A stretch of 64,000 bases of DNA from NCBI RefSeq assembly GCF_006716125.1, contig NZ_VFOM01000001.1:1984001-2048000 (forward strand), written 5' to 3'. The translations under genes and the position numbers were made by a program. Source of the stretch: Homoserinimonas aerilata. Lineage in GTDB: Bacteria > Actinomycetota > Actinomycetes > Actinomycetales > Microbacteriaceae. Under the pieces are notes generated by a model that saw only the letters and a program-made list of their open reading frames with translations, had not been told where the DNA came from and made no database searches. Each line of letters starts with the position of its first letter. The first letter of the stretch is position 1. This document shows positions 24,299-32,689 of this stretch, piece by piece.

Positions 24299-25351
24299 AT
24301 GGGAGCAGGAGACAGCATCGACGCCGACAGCCGAGGCGGTCGAGCGACCATGCGTGACGTCGCCGCCCGCGCAGGCGTGGGCCTCTCAACCGTTTCGCGG
24401 GTCGTCAACGGCGATGTCAACGTCAGCGCCGCCCGCACCCTCGCCGTCGAGCAGGCCATCGCCGAGCTCGGGTTCAGGCGCAACGACTCGGCGCGACACC
24501 TGCGCATGGGCGCAGCCTCGAGCATCGGGCTGCTGCTCGAGAGCGTCTCCGACCCCTTCTTCTCGCTCATCAACCAGGCCGTGGAGGAGGTCGCGCTCGT
24601 CCGCGATTCCCTGCTGCTCTCGGCCTCGTCACATCAGGATGCAGAACGCGCCAAGAAGATGGTGCTCGCCTTCTGCGCCCGCCGCGTCGACGGGCTCATC
24701 ATCACGCCATCGGAACCACAGGAGATCGACTACCTGCGGGCAGAGCTGAGGGCGGGGGTGCGCATGGTCTTCATCGACCGCCCCGTTCCCGGGCTCGACG
24801 ACGACGACAGCGTGGCGACCGACACCGTGCTCACCGACAACGCGGGCGGCGCCCGCACCGGCGTCGAACACCTGATCGCGCACGGGCACAGGCGCATCGC
24901 CTGTTTCACCGACCGCGCCGATCTGTTCACCAGCCATCACCGCATCCTCGGCTACCGGCTGGCGCTCGAGGCGGCAGGCATCCCCTTCGATCCGGCGCTC
25001 GTGTTCTCGGCAGACGATGTGGCCGAGAACTTCGCCGGCCCGCTCGCGGCGATGCTCGCGATGGCGCAGCCGCCGACCGCGATCTTCACCGGCAACAACC
25101 GCTCCACCGTGGCCGTGCTGCGGCAGCTCGTCGGGCGCCCCGACCGCCCCGCCATCGTCGGCTTCGACGATTTCGAGCTCGCGGATGCCATGACGCCGGG
25201 GGTCACGGTCGTCGCGCAGGACCCGCTCGCGATGGGCCGCACGGCGGCCGAGCTGCTGTTCCGCCGCCTCGGCGGAGAGGCGGGCCCGACGCAGACGATA
25301 ACGCTCGGCACCACGCTCATCAGGCGCGGTTCCGGCGAGCAGCGACCGTAG
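24299..25351 (+). CDS. LacI-family repressor of the adjacent importer
   Basis: A 350-aa LacI/GalR-type repressor. A 17-residue leader precedes the HTH (TMRDVAARAGVGLSTVSRVVNG), followed by a sensor domain (SIGLLLESVSDPFFS, IVGFDDFELADAMTPG). It is divergent from the xylan repressor, with a 134-bp shared region holding two different operator types. The importer genes start 241 bp downstream. The effector is unknown. Confidence 0.92.
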   Translation: MGAGDSIDADSRGGRATMRDVAARAGVGLSTVSRVVNGDVNVSAARTLAVEQAIAELGFRRNDSARHLRMGAASSIGLLLESVSDPFFSLINQAVEEVALVRDSLLLSASSHQDAERAKKMVLAFCARRVDGLIITPSEPQEIDYLRAELRAGVRMVFIDRPVPGLDDDDSVATDTVLTDNAGGARTGVEHLIAHGHRRIACFTDRADLFTSHHRILGYRLALEAAGIPFDPALVFSADDVAENFAGPLAAMLAMAQPPTAIFTGNNRSTVAVLRQLVGRPDRPAIVGFDDFELADAMTPGVTVVAQDPLAMGRTAAELLFRRLGGEAGPTQTITLGTTLIRRGSGEQRP

Positions 25352-25507
25352 CCCGCCCCGAGCATCCGGCTGCAGGCGCCGGTGTGCGCTGCCGTTCGGG
25401 GCGTGCGCGCCCGCTCGCGCAGGCGGGCATGCCTCTGGCGGGCGCGCACACCTCCCGAGGGAGCGCAGAAGGCAAGGATCGGTAACAATTTTCGCGCGGG
25501 GTTGTTT

Positions 25508-25521
25508 TGGGAACGTTTTCA
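25508..25521. promoter_or_regulatory. LacI-type operator TGGGAACGTTTTCA
   Basis: A CG-centred imperfect palindrome sharing TGG-AACGTTT-CA with the site upstream of the 24299 repressor. It lies 72 bp before the importer start and just ahead of a CATAAT -10-like hexamer (25520-25525). No other structure is obvious in the 241-bp gap. Confidence 0.6.
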
Positions 25522-25592
25522 TAATTGAATAGCGGATGTCCGCGCCACTCGGCCGCGAACGCACAGCGAGATTCCAATGGAGGAATGCACCC

Positions 25593-26867
25593 ATGCGCAA
25601 GCCACTGTCACTCATCGCGGGAGCAGCCGTTCTCGGCCTCGCCCTCGCCGGATGCTCCACGGGCGGCGGAGAATCCGACCCCGGCAACGCCGACCAGGTC
25701 GAGGTCTTCACCTGGTGGGCCTCCGGCTCCGAGAAGGTCGGCCTCGACGCGCTCGTCAAGGTGTTCAACGAGCAGTACCCCGACATCGAGTTCATCAACG
25801 CATCCGTCGCCGGTGGCGCGGGCTCCAACGCGAAGGCTGCCCTCGCATCCCGCCTCGAGGCGAACGACCCGCCAGACACCTTCCAGGCCCACGCAGGCGC
25901 AGAGCTCACCGACTACATCAACGCCGGGCAGCTGCAGGATCTCAGCTCCTTCTACGAGGAGCAGGGCCTCACCGACGTGTTCCCCGCCAGCCTGATCGAG
26001 CAGCTCACCGTCGACGGCGCCATCTACTCGGTGCCCAGCAACATCCACCGCGCCAACGTCACGTGGGTGAACACCGCGGTTCTCGAGGGCGCAGGCATCG
26101 ACCCGACGAAGGCTCCGGCCGACATCGACGCCTGGATCGACGACTTGCAGAAGCTGAAGGACTCCGGGGTCGAGTCGCCGCTGGCGCTCGGCACCGAGTG
26201 GACCCAGATGCAGCTGCTCGAGAACGTGCTCATCGCCGACCTCGGCGCGGAAGGCTACTCGGGCCTCTGGACGGGTGACACCGCCTGGGACAGCGACGGG
26301 GTCAAGACCGCCGTCGACCACTACGGCGAGCTGATGAAGTTCGTGAACAGCGACTTCGCGGGCCTCGAATGGGATGCCGCGACGCAGATCCTGCTCGACG
26401 GCAACGCCGGGTACAACGTGATGGGCGACTGGGCCGAGGCTGCATTCGTGCAGGCCGGCCAGACCTACGGCGACGAGTACACCACCTGGCCCACCCCGGG
26501 CACGGACGGCGTGTTCGACTTTCTCGCCGACTCGTTCACCCTCCCGGTGGGCGCACCTCACGAGCAGGCCGCGAAGGACTGGCTGACCACCATCAGCTCG
26601 GCCGAGGGCCAGAAGGCGTTCAACATCGCGAAGGGCTCCATCCCGGCCCGCACCGACGCCACCGCGAGCGACTACCCCGCGTACCAGCAGACGGCCATCA
26701 CCTCGTTCGCTGACGACACCGTGGTGAGCTCGCTCGCCCACGGCGCCGCCGCGAGCATCTCGTGGTCGGGCGACATCTCGTCGGCCGTCGGCAAGTTCGG
26801 CACCGACAAGGATGCCGCCTCGCTGGTGAGCGCACTCGTCGCCGCCGCCGACAAGGCACTCGGCTAA
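25593..26867 (+). CDS. Sugar ABC transporter substrate-binding lipoprotein
   Basis: A 424-aa family 1 solute-binding protein. The signal peptide ends in lipobox LAGC with Cys at residue 21, followed by a Gly/Ser linker. The mature domain begins VEVFTWWASGSEKVGLDAL, as in glucose/mannose- or glucoside-binding proteins of actinobacteria. GGAGGA eight bases before the ATG at 25593 fixes the start. The next genes are two permeases. The ligand is unassigned; oligo- or monosaccharide specificity cannot be read from sequence. A stable 12-bp hairpin follows the stop. Confidence 0.88.
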   Translation: MRKPLSLIAGAAVLGLALAGCSTGGGESDPGNADQVEVFTWWASGSEKVGLDALVKVFNEQYPDIEFINASVAGGAGSNAKAALASRLEANDPPDTFQAHAGAELTDYINAGQLQDLSSFYEEQGLTDVFPASLIEQLTVDGAIYSVPSNIHRANVTWVNTAVLEGAGIDPTKAPADIDAWIDDLQKLKDSGVESPLALGTEWTQMQLLENVLIADLGAEGYSGLWTGDTAWDSDGVKTAVDHYGELMKFVNSDFAGLEWDAATQILLDGNAGYNVMGDWAEAAFVQAGQTYGDEYTTWPTPGTDGVFDFLADSFTLPVGAPHEQAAKDWLTTISSAEGQKAFNIAKGSIPARTDATASDYPAYQQTAITSFADDTVVSSLAHGAAASISWSGDISSAVGKFGTDKDAASLVSALVAAADKALG

Positions 26868-26888
26868 GCGCAGCTCAGAAGAGACAAT

Positions 26889-26921
26889 GGTGGGTGGGAG
26901 CGCCTCGGCCTCCCACCCACC
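26889..26921 (+). repeat. Intercistronic hairpin after the binding-protein gene
   Basis: GGTGGGTGGGAG pairs perfectly with CTCCCACCCACC across a 9-base loop. It sits 21 bp after the stop and 55 bp before the permease start, with no T-run, so it is more likely an mRNA stabiliser/attenuator than a full terminator. Confidence 0.75.
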
Positions 26922-26976
26922 GCCACGTCGCATCGGGTCGCCGCCCGGCGACAACATCACAGGGAAGTGAACAACA

Positions 26977-27867
26977 GTGCGTAAGGGAATCAGGAACTGG
27001 GGTCCACCCCTCCTGCTCGTGTCGCCGACGGTCGTGATCCTCGGCATCTTCGTGTACGGGCTCATCGGGGCGAACGTGTCGGTGTCGCTCAGCGACCGGC
27101 ACAGCCTGCAGCCGGCAGAGAACTTCGTCGGCCTCGACAACTACTTCGCCCTCTTCGCCGAGGAACGCTTCCTCCACTCCCTCTACAACCTCGGCATGTT
27201 CACGCTGTTCTTCATCGTGGGCACGATGGTGTTCGGCTTCCTGTGGGCCTGGATGCTCGACAAGGGCGTGAGCGCGGAGGGCGTGTTCCGCTCCGTGTAC
27301 CTGTTCCCGATGGCGATCTCCTTCGTCGCATCCGGTGTCGTCTGGCGCTGGCTTCTCAACAGCGCGGAGGGCGACCGCGCATCCGGTCTCAACAGGATCT
27401 TCGAGAGCCTCGGCCTCGGGTTCCTGCAGAACCCGTGGTGGAGCGACCCCACCTGGGGCATGGCGGCGATCGCCCTGCCCGCCATCTGGCAGCTCTCCGG
27501 CTATGTGATGGCGCTGTTCCTGTCGGGCTTCCGGGGTATCCCCGAGGAGCTGCGCGAGGCAGCCCGCATGGACGGCGCCTCCGAGTGGAAGCTGTACCGG
27601 CACGTGATCTTCCCGCAGCTGAGCCCCGTCGCCCTGTCGGCGCTCATCATCGTCGGGCACATGTCCCTGAAGGTCTTCGACCTGATCATGGCCATCACGA
27701 AGGCGATCTACCAGACCGAGGTCCCCGCGACCTACCTGTGGGTCGCCCTCACCTCGAATGACTACGCCAAGGCGGCGACGATCGCCACCATCCTCCTGCT
27801 GTTCGTTGCGGTGCTCATCGTGCCGTACCTCATCTACACGGCACGTTCAGAGAAGGCCGAGCGATGA
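26977..27867 (+). CDS. ABC sugar permease, MalF type
   Basis: A 296-aa six-helix permease starting at a GTG nine bases after AGGGAAG. It has the EAA loop ELREAARMDGASEWKLYRHVIF. The hydrophobic N-terminal helix follows immediately (PPLLLVSPTVVILGIFVYG). The stop overlaps the next start (ATGA). No ATPase gene is nearby. Confidence 0.92.
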   Translation: MRKGIRNWGPPLLLVSPTVVILGIFVYGLIGANVSVSLSDRHSLQPAENFVGLDNYFALFAEERFLHSLYNLGMFTLFFIVGTMVFGFLWAWMLDKGVSAEGVFRSVYLFPMAISFVASGVVWRWLLNSAEGDRASGLNRIFESLGLGFLQNPWWSDPTWGMAAIALPAIWQLSGYVMALFLSGFRGIPEELREAARMDGASEWKLYRHVIFPQLSPVALSALIIVGHMSLKVFDLIMAITKAIYQTEVPATYLWVALTSNDYAKAATIATILLLFVAVLIVPYLIYTARSEKAER

Positions 27868-28781
27868 CGATCACGACGGGTATCGAGAAGAAGGCGGATG
27901 TCGCGGCGCCGCCCGCGGGGGCGCGCGCACGATTCCGGATCGGCCGCACGGCGAAGTACGCGCTGCTCGTGCTGTTCCTCATCGTGGTGCTGATGCCGGT
28001 GTACGTGCTGGTGGTGACGAGCCTCAAGCCTCCGCAGGATGTGAACCCGGCGACCTCGTGGGGGCTCCCCCTCCGCTGGCCGTGGGAGTCGGTCGCCCCG
28101 GGTGGGCCGACCGGCTTCGACAACTGGTCGATCGCCTGGGAGGCGCTGGCCCCGGCCATCGGGCGCACCTTCCTACTGGCCATCCCTGCCGCGCTCATCT
28201 CGTCGTTCCTCGGCTCGATGAACGGCTTCGTGCTGTCGCGCTGGCGGTTCCCGCGCGCCGACTGGGTGTTCACCTTCATCCTGTTCGGGATGTTCATCCC
28301 CTACCAGGCGATCATGACGCCGCTCGTGCAGATGAAGACGGGGCTGGGGCTGCCGAGCGGCATCGGCACCCTGCTCATCGTGCACATCATCTACGGCCTG
28401 CCGATCTGCACGCTCATCTTCCGCAACTACTACGTGGGCATCCCGATGGAACTCATGGAGGCGTCGCGCGTGGACGGCGCCGGCATGCTGCGCACGTTCG
28501 GCAGCATCGTGCTGCCGCTGTCGCTGCCGGGCTTCGTGGTGACGATCATCTGGCAGTTCACGAGCGCCTGGAACGACTTCCTGTTCGCCCTGTTCCTGTC
28601 GAACCAGCGGGAGGGGCCGGTGTCGCTCGCCCTGAACAACCTCGCCCAGGGCGCCCAGCTGGCGAACTATGGTGCGGCGATGGCCGGCGCACTGCTCGCC
28701 TCGCTGCCGACGCTCGTCGTGTACATCGTGCTGGGCAAGTACTTCATCGGCGGCCTCATGAGCGGCTCGGTCAAGAGCTAG
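27864..28781 (+). CDS. ABC sugar permease, MalG type
   Basis: A 305-aa partner permease with a 30-residue cytoplasmic tail, six helices and the EAA loop ELMEASRVDGAGMLRTFGSI. It closes the importer operon. The gene converges on the glycerate kinase gene, and the 38-bp gap is filled by a dispersed repeat. The ATPase must come from elsewhere. Confidence 0.92.
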   Translation: MTITTGIEKKADVAAPPAGARARFRIGRTAKYALLVLFLIVVLMPVYVLVVTSLKPPQDVNPATSWGLPLRWPWESVAPGGPTGFDNWSIAWEALAPAIGRTFLLAIPAALISSFLGSMNGFVLSRWRFPRADWVFTFILFGMFIPYQAIMTPLVQMKTGLGLPSGIGTLLIVHIIYGLPICTLIFRNYYVGIPMELMEASRVDGAGMLRTFGSIVLPLSLPGFVVTIIWQFTSAWNDFLFALFLSNQREGPVSLALNNLAQGAQLANYGAAMAGALLASLPTLVVYIVLGKYFIGGLMSGSVKS

Positions 28782-28789
28782 CACCGCTG

Positions 28790-28825
28790 GGTTTCGATGC
28801 ACTCGCTGGCGCTCGCTACTCAACC
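28790..28825. repeat. Dispersed intergenic repeat GGTTTCGA...CTCAACC (copy 2)
   Basis: A 36-bp element beginning GGTTTCGATGCACTCGC and ending CGCTACTCAACC, followed by GGCGAGT. Its middle is an imperfect inverted repeat (CTCGCTGGCGCTCGCT). It spans the convergent gap and the last codons of the glycerate kinase gene. Compare 13602-13635. Confidence 0.55.
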
Positions 28826-29932
28826 GGCGAGTGACGCGCCCGCCTCGCGCAGCCAGCGCAGCGGCTCATCCAGCGCCGCATCGAGACCGCCCGCCAGTTC
28901 GGTGAGGGCGCGGGATGCGGTGAACGCATCGGTGGATACGGATGCATCGATACCGCCAGCGATGAGCAGCATCCGGGCACCGTCAGGGCGGGGCACCCGC
29001 GCGACGTAGCCGGCGACCTTGCCGGCTGCGGACTGGGCGTCGAAACGCCCCTCCCCCGTGATGATGACATCGGCCTGGGCGACGGCCTCGGGTAGGCCAA
29101 TGGCGTCACCGACAGCATCCGCGCCCGGCGCCATGCGCGCTCCCCAGGCGAGGAGCCCGTAACCGGTTCCCCCGGCGGCGCCCGCCCCCGGTGCCGTTGG
29201 CTCGGCAGGCAGAAGCGCTGCCAGCGTTGCCAGCCCGCGGTCGAGCGCGGCCCGCTGGGCAGCATCCGCCCCCTTCTGAGCGCCGAAGACCCGGGCCGCC
29301 CCGAACGGCCCGAGGAGAGGGTTGGTCACATCGCCGAGCACGAGGGCGCCGCCAGGTGGCAGGGCACGCAGACCGGAGAGGTCGACGGATGCGAGCTGCG
29401 CGAGCGCACCGCCGCCGAGCGCGATCGGCTGCCCGCTGGCGTCGAGAAAGCGTGCGCCGAGCGCTGCGAGCGCCGCCGACCCGCCATCGGTGGAGGCGCT
29501 GCCGCCGACGGCGAGTAGCAGCCGCGAGACTCCGTGCTCCAGGGCGTCGACGATCGCCTGGCCGAAGCCGAGTGTGTGCGCCTCGAGCGGGAGCATCCGG
29601 TCAAGCAGCGTGAGGCCGCTCGTGGCGGCGAGCTCCACGAGCGCCGTGCCGCGCGGGGTGCCGTCGCTCGCGGGCAGCAGCAGCCAGCTCGCATCGATGT
29701 CGCGGATGCCGGGGCGATGCTCACCCGGGCCCGTGACGGTCACCGGCATTCGTTGCGCGCCCGGCACGGCAAGCTCGAAGGCGTCGAGCGTGCCCTCGCC
29801 ACCATCAGCCATGGGCAGGAGTGTCAGCTCATCGCGCGGGCGCACCCGCGACCACCCCTCAGCGATCGCCGCCGCAACCTCGGCCGCGCTGGCCGAACCC
29901 TTGAACGAGTCGGGAGCGATGATCACCCTCAT
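28820..29932 (-). CDS. glxK: Glycerate kinase (GckA/GlxK class)
   Basis: A 370-aa glycerate 2-kinase of the GK-I family. The signature N terminus MRVIIAPDSFKGSASAAEVA, MADGGEGTLDAF, the central VGGSASTDGGSA, and GEGRFDAQSAAGKVAGYVA are all present. The reaction is D-glycerate + ATP to 2-phosphoglycerate. The ATG at 29932 begins the conserved domain; an open frame continues upstream to 30940, but it lies over the permease gene. It is 17 bp downstream of the APC permease and on the same strand as the alditol oxidase. This suggests that glycerate made by that oxidase, or brought in by the permease, is fed into glycolysis. Confidence 0.94.
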   Translation of the reverse strand: MRVIIAPDSFKGSASAAEVAAAIAEGWSRVRPRDELTLLPMADGGEGTLDAFELAVPGAQRMPVTVTGPGEHRPGIRDIDASWLLLPASDGTPRGTALVELAATSGLTLLDRMLPLEAHTLGFGQAIVDALEHGVSRLLLAVGGSASTDGGSAALAALGARFLDASGQPIALGGGALAQLASVDLSGLRALPPGGALVLGDVTNPLLGPFGAARVFGAQKGADAAQRAALDRGLATLAALLPAEPTAPGAGAAGGTGYGLLAWGARMAPGADAVGDAIGLPEAVAQADVIITGEGRFDAQSAAGKVAGYVARVPRPDGARMLLIAGGIDASVSTDAFTASRALTELAGGLDAALDEPLRWLREAGASLAG

Positions 29933-29949
29933 GCGGCCATTCTCCCGCC

Positions 29950-31299
29950 TCAGACCTGAGGCTTCGATATTGCGCTGGCGAAGGTGCGGCGGCGGCGCAT
30001 GAGCGTGACCGCGACGGCGGCGAGCGCGAGGAGCGCCGGGATGAGCAGGTTCGGCCCGGCGAGCACCGCCAGGCCGCACGCGAGCACGACGGAGATGAGC
30101 GCCATCCACCAGCCGACCGTGTACCGGGCCAGCAGGCGAACGGCGGCGAGCATCCCGAGCACGTAGACGGCCACCATGTTGCTCGTGTGGATGAGGATGA
30201 ACGGGGTCAGGTCGAGGTCCCGGATGACGAGGGCCGCCAGGTAGGTGAAGCACAGCACCGCCACCACGGCGAGCGCGCGGCGGGGTACCCCGCCCGATTC
30301 GGCGCCGGCTGCCATCCATCGCGGGAGGTCGCCGTCGCGGCCGAGCGATGCGCCCAGTTTGGCGAATGCGGCGAGGTACATGTTGAGCACGCCGAGAGAC
30401 ACGATGGCGGCGATGACGGCGACCGAGATGGGGCCGATGCCGGGGGCGCCCACGGCAACGAGGTCGAGGAGGGGCACCTCGCTGGCTTCTCCTCCCCCGA
30501 GCACGGCGACGGTGACCACCTGCAGGGCGAGGTAGGCGACGCCGACCGTGGCGATGGCGATGGCCGTCGCCAGGGGGATGGTGCGGCGCGGCCGGCGGAA
30601 TTCGCCGGCGATGTGGGTGACGGCCTCCCAGCCGGCGAACGCCCACACGAAGAGGCTCACGGCGGCGCCCACGCCGGCCCAGCCGTGCGGCAGGAACGGC
30701 TCGAAGTTGGCGGGCTCGCCGTGCGGCGCGCTCACCAGGACCACGCCCACAACGATGACGACGAGCGCTCCCGTCAGCACGAGCTGCACCCAGCCGGAGA
30801 CGCGCAGCCCGAACAGATTCGACACGAACGGCGGAATGAAGATGAGCACCGTGACGACCACGACCATCCAGCGCGGCCCACCGAGCACCCCGACGACGTA
30901 CTGGGCGCCGAGCGTGGCGACGACGGGCGCCCCGACGCACACCCCGAAGAAGAACCAGTAGCCGGCCATGCGCGCCGCCGTTCGCCCGAGCGCCAGGCGC
31001 ACGAATGTGGCGACGCCGCCGGCATCCGGGTACCGCGCGGCGAGCGCTGCGAAGGTTCCCGCGAGCGGGATCGACAGCAGCAGCACCGCCACGACGGCGA
31101 CGATCGAGGCGGGGCCGGCGAGCTCCGCGGCAAGAGCGGGGAGAACGAGGATGCCCGTGCCGAGCACGGAGGCGATGTACAGCGCCGAGCCCTGAAGCAG
31201 CCCGATGCTGCCGTGGCTGCCGTGCTGCGTCGAGTCACCGTCGAGCGGCGGGGCGACGATCGCGAGCTCGGCGGTCGGCGGCGTGGAGGGGAGAGTCAC
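29950..31299 (-). CDS. APC-superfamily permease
   Basis: A 449-aa membrane protein with about 12 hydrophobic segments. It starts at a GTG (31299) with a 35-residue soluble tail, then GSALYIASVLGTGILVLPALAAELAG, the APC helix-1 unwinding motif. It resembles YjeH-type amino acid exporters/importers. It lies between the alditol oxidase and glycerate kinase genes. A carboxylate or amino acid substrate linked to that pathway is conceivable but unproven. The start codon lacks a strong ribosome binding site, so a small shift is possible. Confidence 0.85.
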   Translation of the reverse strand: MTLPSTPPTAELAIVAPPLDGDSTQHGSHGSIGLLQGSALYIASVLGTGILVLPALAAELAGPASIVAVVAVLLLSIPLAGTFAALAARYPDAGGVATFVRLALGRTAARMAGYWFFFGVCVGAPVVATLGAQYVVGVLGGPRWMVVVVTVLIFIPPFVSNLFGLRVSGWVQLVLTGALVVIVVGVVLVSAPHGEPANFEPFLPHGWAGVGAAVSLFVWAFAGWEAVTHIAGEFRRPRRTIPLATAIAIATVGVAYLALQVVTVAVLGGGEASEVPLLDLVAVGAPGIGPISVAVIAAIVSLGVLNMYLAAFAKLGASLGRDGDLPRWMAAGAESGGVPRRALAVVAVLCFTYLAALVIRDLDLTPFILIHTSNMVAVYVLGMLAAVRLLARYTVGWWMALISVVLACGLAVLAGPNLLIPALLALAAVAVTLMRRRRTFASAISKPQV

Positions 31300-31419
31300 G
31301 TGATCATCATCTCGTGGCAGGAATGCGGCGTCCAGCGATCTTCTGCCAACTGCTCGCGCCTTCGTGCCAAGCCCACGGGGCGCACATCCACCCACGCATC
31401 CACCCGCGCAGTTGCGCAC

Positions 31420-32661
31420 TCACCCGGGCAGATGCCGCTCGAGGAACTCGTTGCCGAACTTGCGCTCCGGGTCGAGCCGCGCGCGGAGCTTCGCGAAGTC
31501 GGATGCCCGCGGGTACAGCGACGAGAGATCGCCGGCCGCGAACAGCTTGCCCCAGTGCGGCCGCGCGCCGAAGGGCGCAAGCGCCGCCTCCAGCGTGGGC
31601 AGCAGCGCTTCGACCTCGCGCTGGCGCGGCTTCCAGGTGAAGTGCAGCCCGACCATGTCGCCGCCGTGGGCCTCGCTCAGCCACAGCTCGTCGGCCGCGA
31701 TCGTGCGCACCTCGGAGACGAACAGCAGCGGCGCGATGCGCGGCGACAGCGCGCGCACGGCCGACAGCGCGGCGACGGCATGCTCGCGCGGCACGAGGTA
31801 TTCGCTCTGCAGTTCCTCGCCGTTCGAGGGCGTGAACTCGAGCCTGAAGTGGGGCAGCCGGTCGAGCCAGCGCCCCGGAACACCCAGCTGCGGGGTGCAG
31901 TTCTGAGCAGGCACGCCCGGCAGCGGGTGCCGCTGCTCCGTCGCAGGCAGAGCCCCGAAGAGTTCCGCCGGCAGCGGTGCGTCGCGATCCCCGCGCCGCT
32001 TCAGCCACAGCTGGTCGATCGTGTCGGGGTCGCTCCAGGTGGTGAACAGGCTGACGCTGTGGGCCGCGCCCGTGATCTCGTCGAGATGCGTCGTGAGCGC
32101 AGCCCACGGCATCCGCTCGTACACATGCTGCTCGACGTCGTAGGCGGGCTCGATGTCGAGGGTGACCGCGGTGACGACGCCGAGGGCACCGAGCGAGACG
32201 ACGGCGCCCGCGAAGTCGGGGTCGCCGCGACGCAGCGTGACGAGATCTCCGGATGCCGTCACCAGCTCGAGCGCGGAGACCGCCGTGGCGAGGCTGCCGC
32301 TGCGATCGCCCGATCCGTGTGTGCCCGTGGCGATGGCACCGCCGACGGAGATGTGCGGCAGGGAGGCCATCGCGGCGAGCGCCCACCCCGCGTCGTCGAG
32401 CTGCCGGGCGAGCACCCCGTAGCGCGTTCCGGCGCCCACCGTTGCGGTGCGGGATGCCTCGTCGATGCGCGCGGGCGCGTCGAGCCGCTCGGTCGACAGC
32501 AGCTCGTGCCGGGTGTCGGCAATGGTGTTGAAGGAGTGGCGCGTGCCGAGGGCACGGATGCGGGTGGCGCCGGCGACGAGCATCCGCACCTCATCGACCG
32601 TCGACGGCGTGTGCAGCCGCGTCGCCCCGTAGGCCAAGTTGCCCGCCCAGTTGTGTGTCAT
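31420..32661 (-). CDS. aldO: Alditol oxidase (AldO-like, FAD-linked)
   Basis: A 413-aa VAO-family flavoprotein closely patterned on Streptomyces AldO. The N terminus is NWAGNLAYGATRL, and the covalent-FAD His is in GTRHSFNTIAD near residue 43. Flavin loop GGAIATGTHGSG, SLGALGVVTAVTLDIEPAY, ELQSEYLVPREHA and the active-site PHWGKLF are present, the last three families of residues matching AldO. AldO oxidises xylitol, sorbitol and glycerol with O2, giving H2O2, and can go on from glyceraldehyde to D-glycerate. No signal peptide. It lies 28 bp downstream of the GH51 gene and 120 bp before the permease, with glycerate kinase last in the row. Confidence 0.9.
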   Translation of the reverse strand: MTHNWAGNLAYGATRLHTPSTVDEVRMLVAGATRIRALGTRHSFNTIADTRHELLSTERLDAPARIDEASRTATVGAGTRYGVLARQLDDAGWALAAMASLPHISVGGAIATGTHGSGDRSGSLATAVSALELVTASGDLVTLRRGDPDFAGAVVSLGALGVVTAVTLDIEPAYDVEQHVYERMPWAALTTHLDEITGAAHSVSLFTTWSDPDTIDQLWLKRRGDRDAPLPAELFGALPATEQRHPLPGVPAQNCTPQLGVPGRWLDRLPHFRLEFTPSNGEELQSEYLVPREHAVAALSAVRALSPRIAPLLFVSEVRTIAADELWLSEAHGGDMVGLHFTWKPRQREVEALLPTLEAALAPFGARPHWGKLFAAGDLSSLYPRASDFAKLRARLDPERKFGNEFLERHLPG

Positions 32662-32689
32662 GTGGTTCACGGTAGCCGCGCGCTCAGCC

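Noticed and set aside
29933..30940. N-terminal extension of glycerate kinase to 706 aa
   Set aside because: The extra residues are Arg-rich antisense-like sequence across the APC permease gene; the kinase domain starts at 29932.
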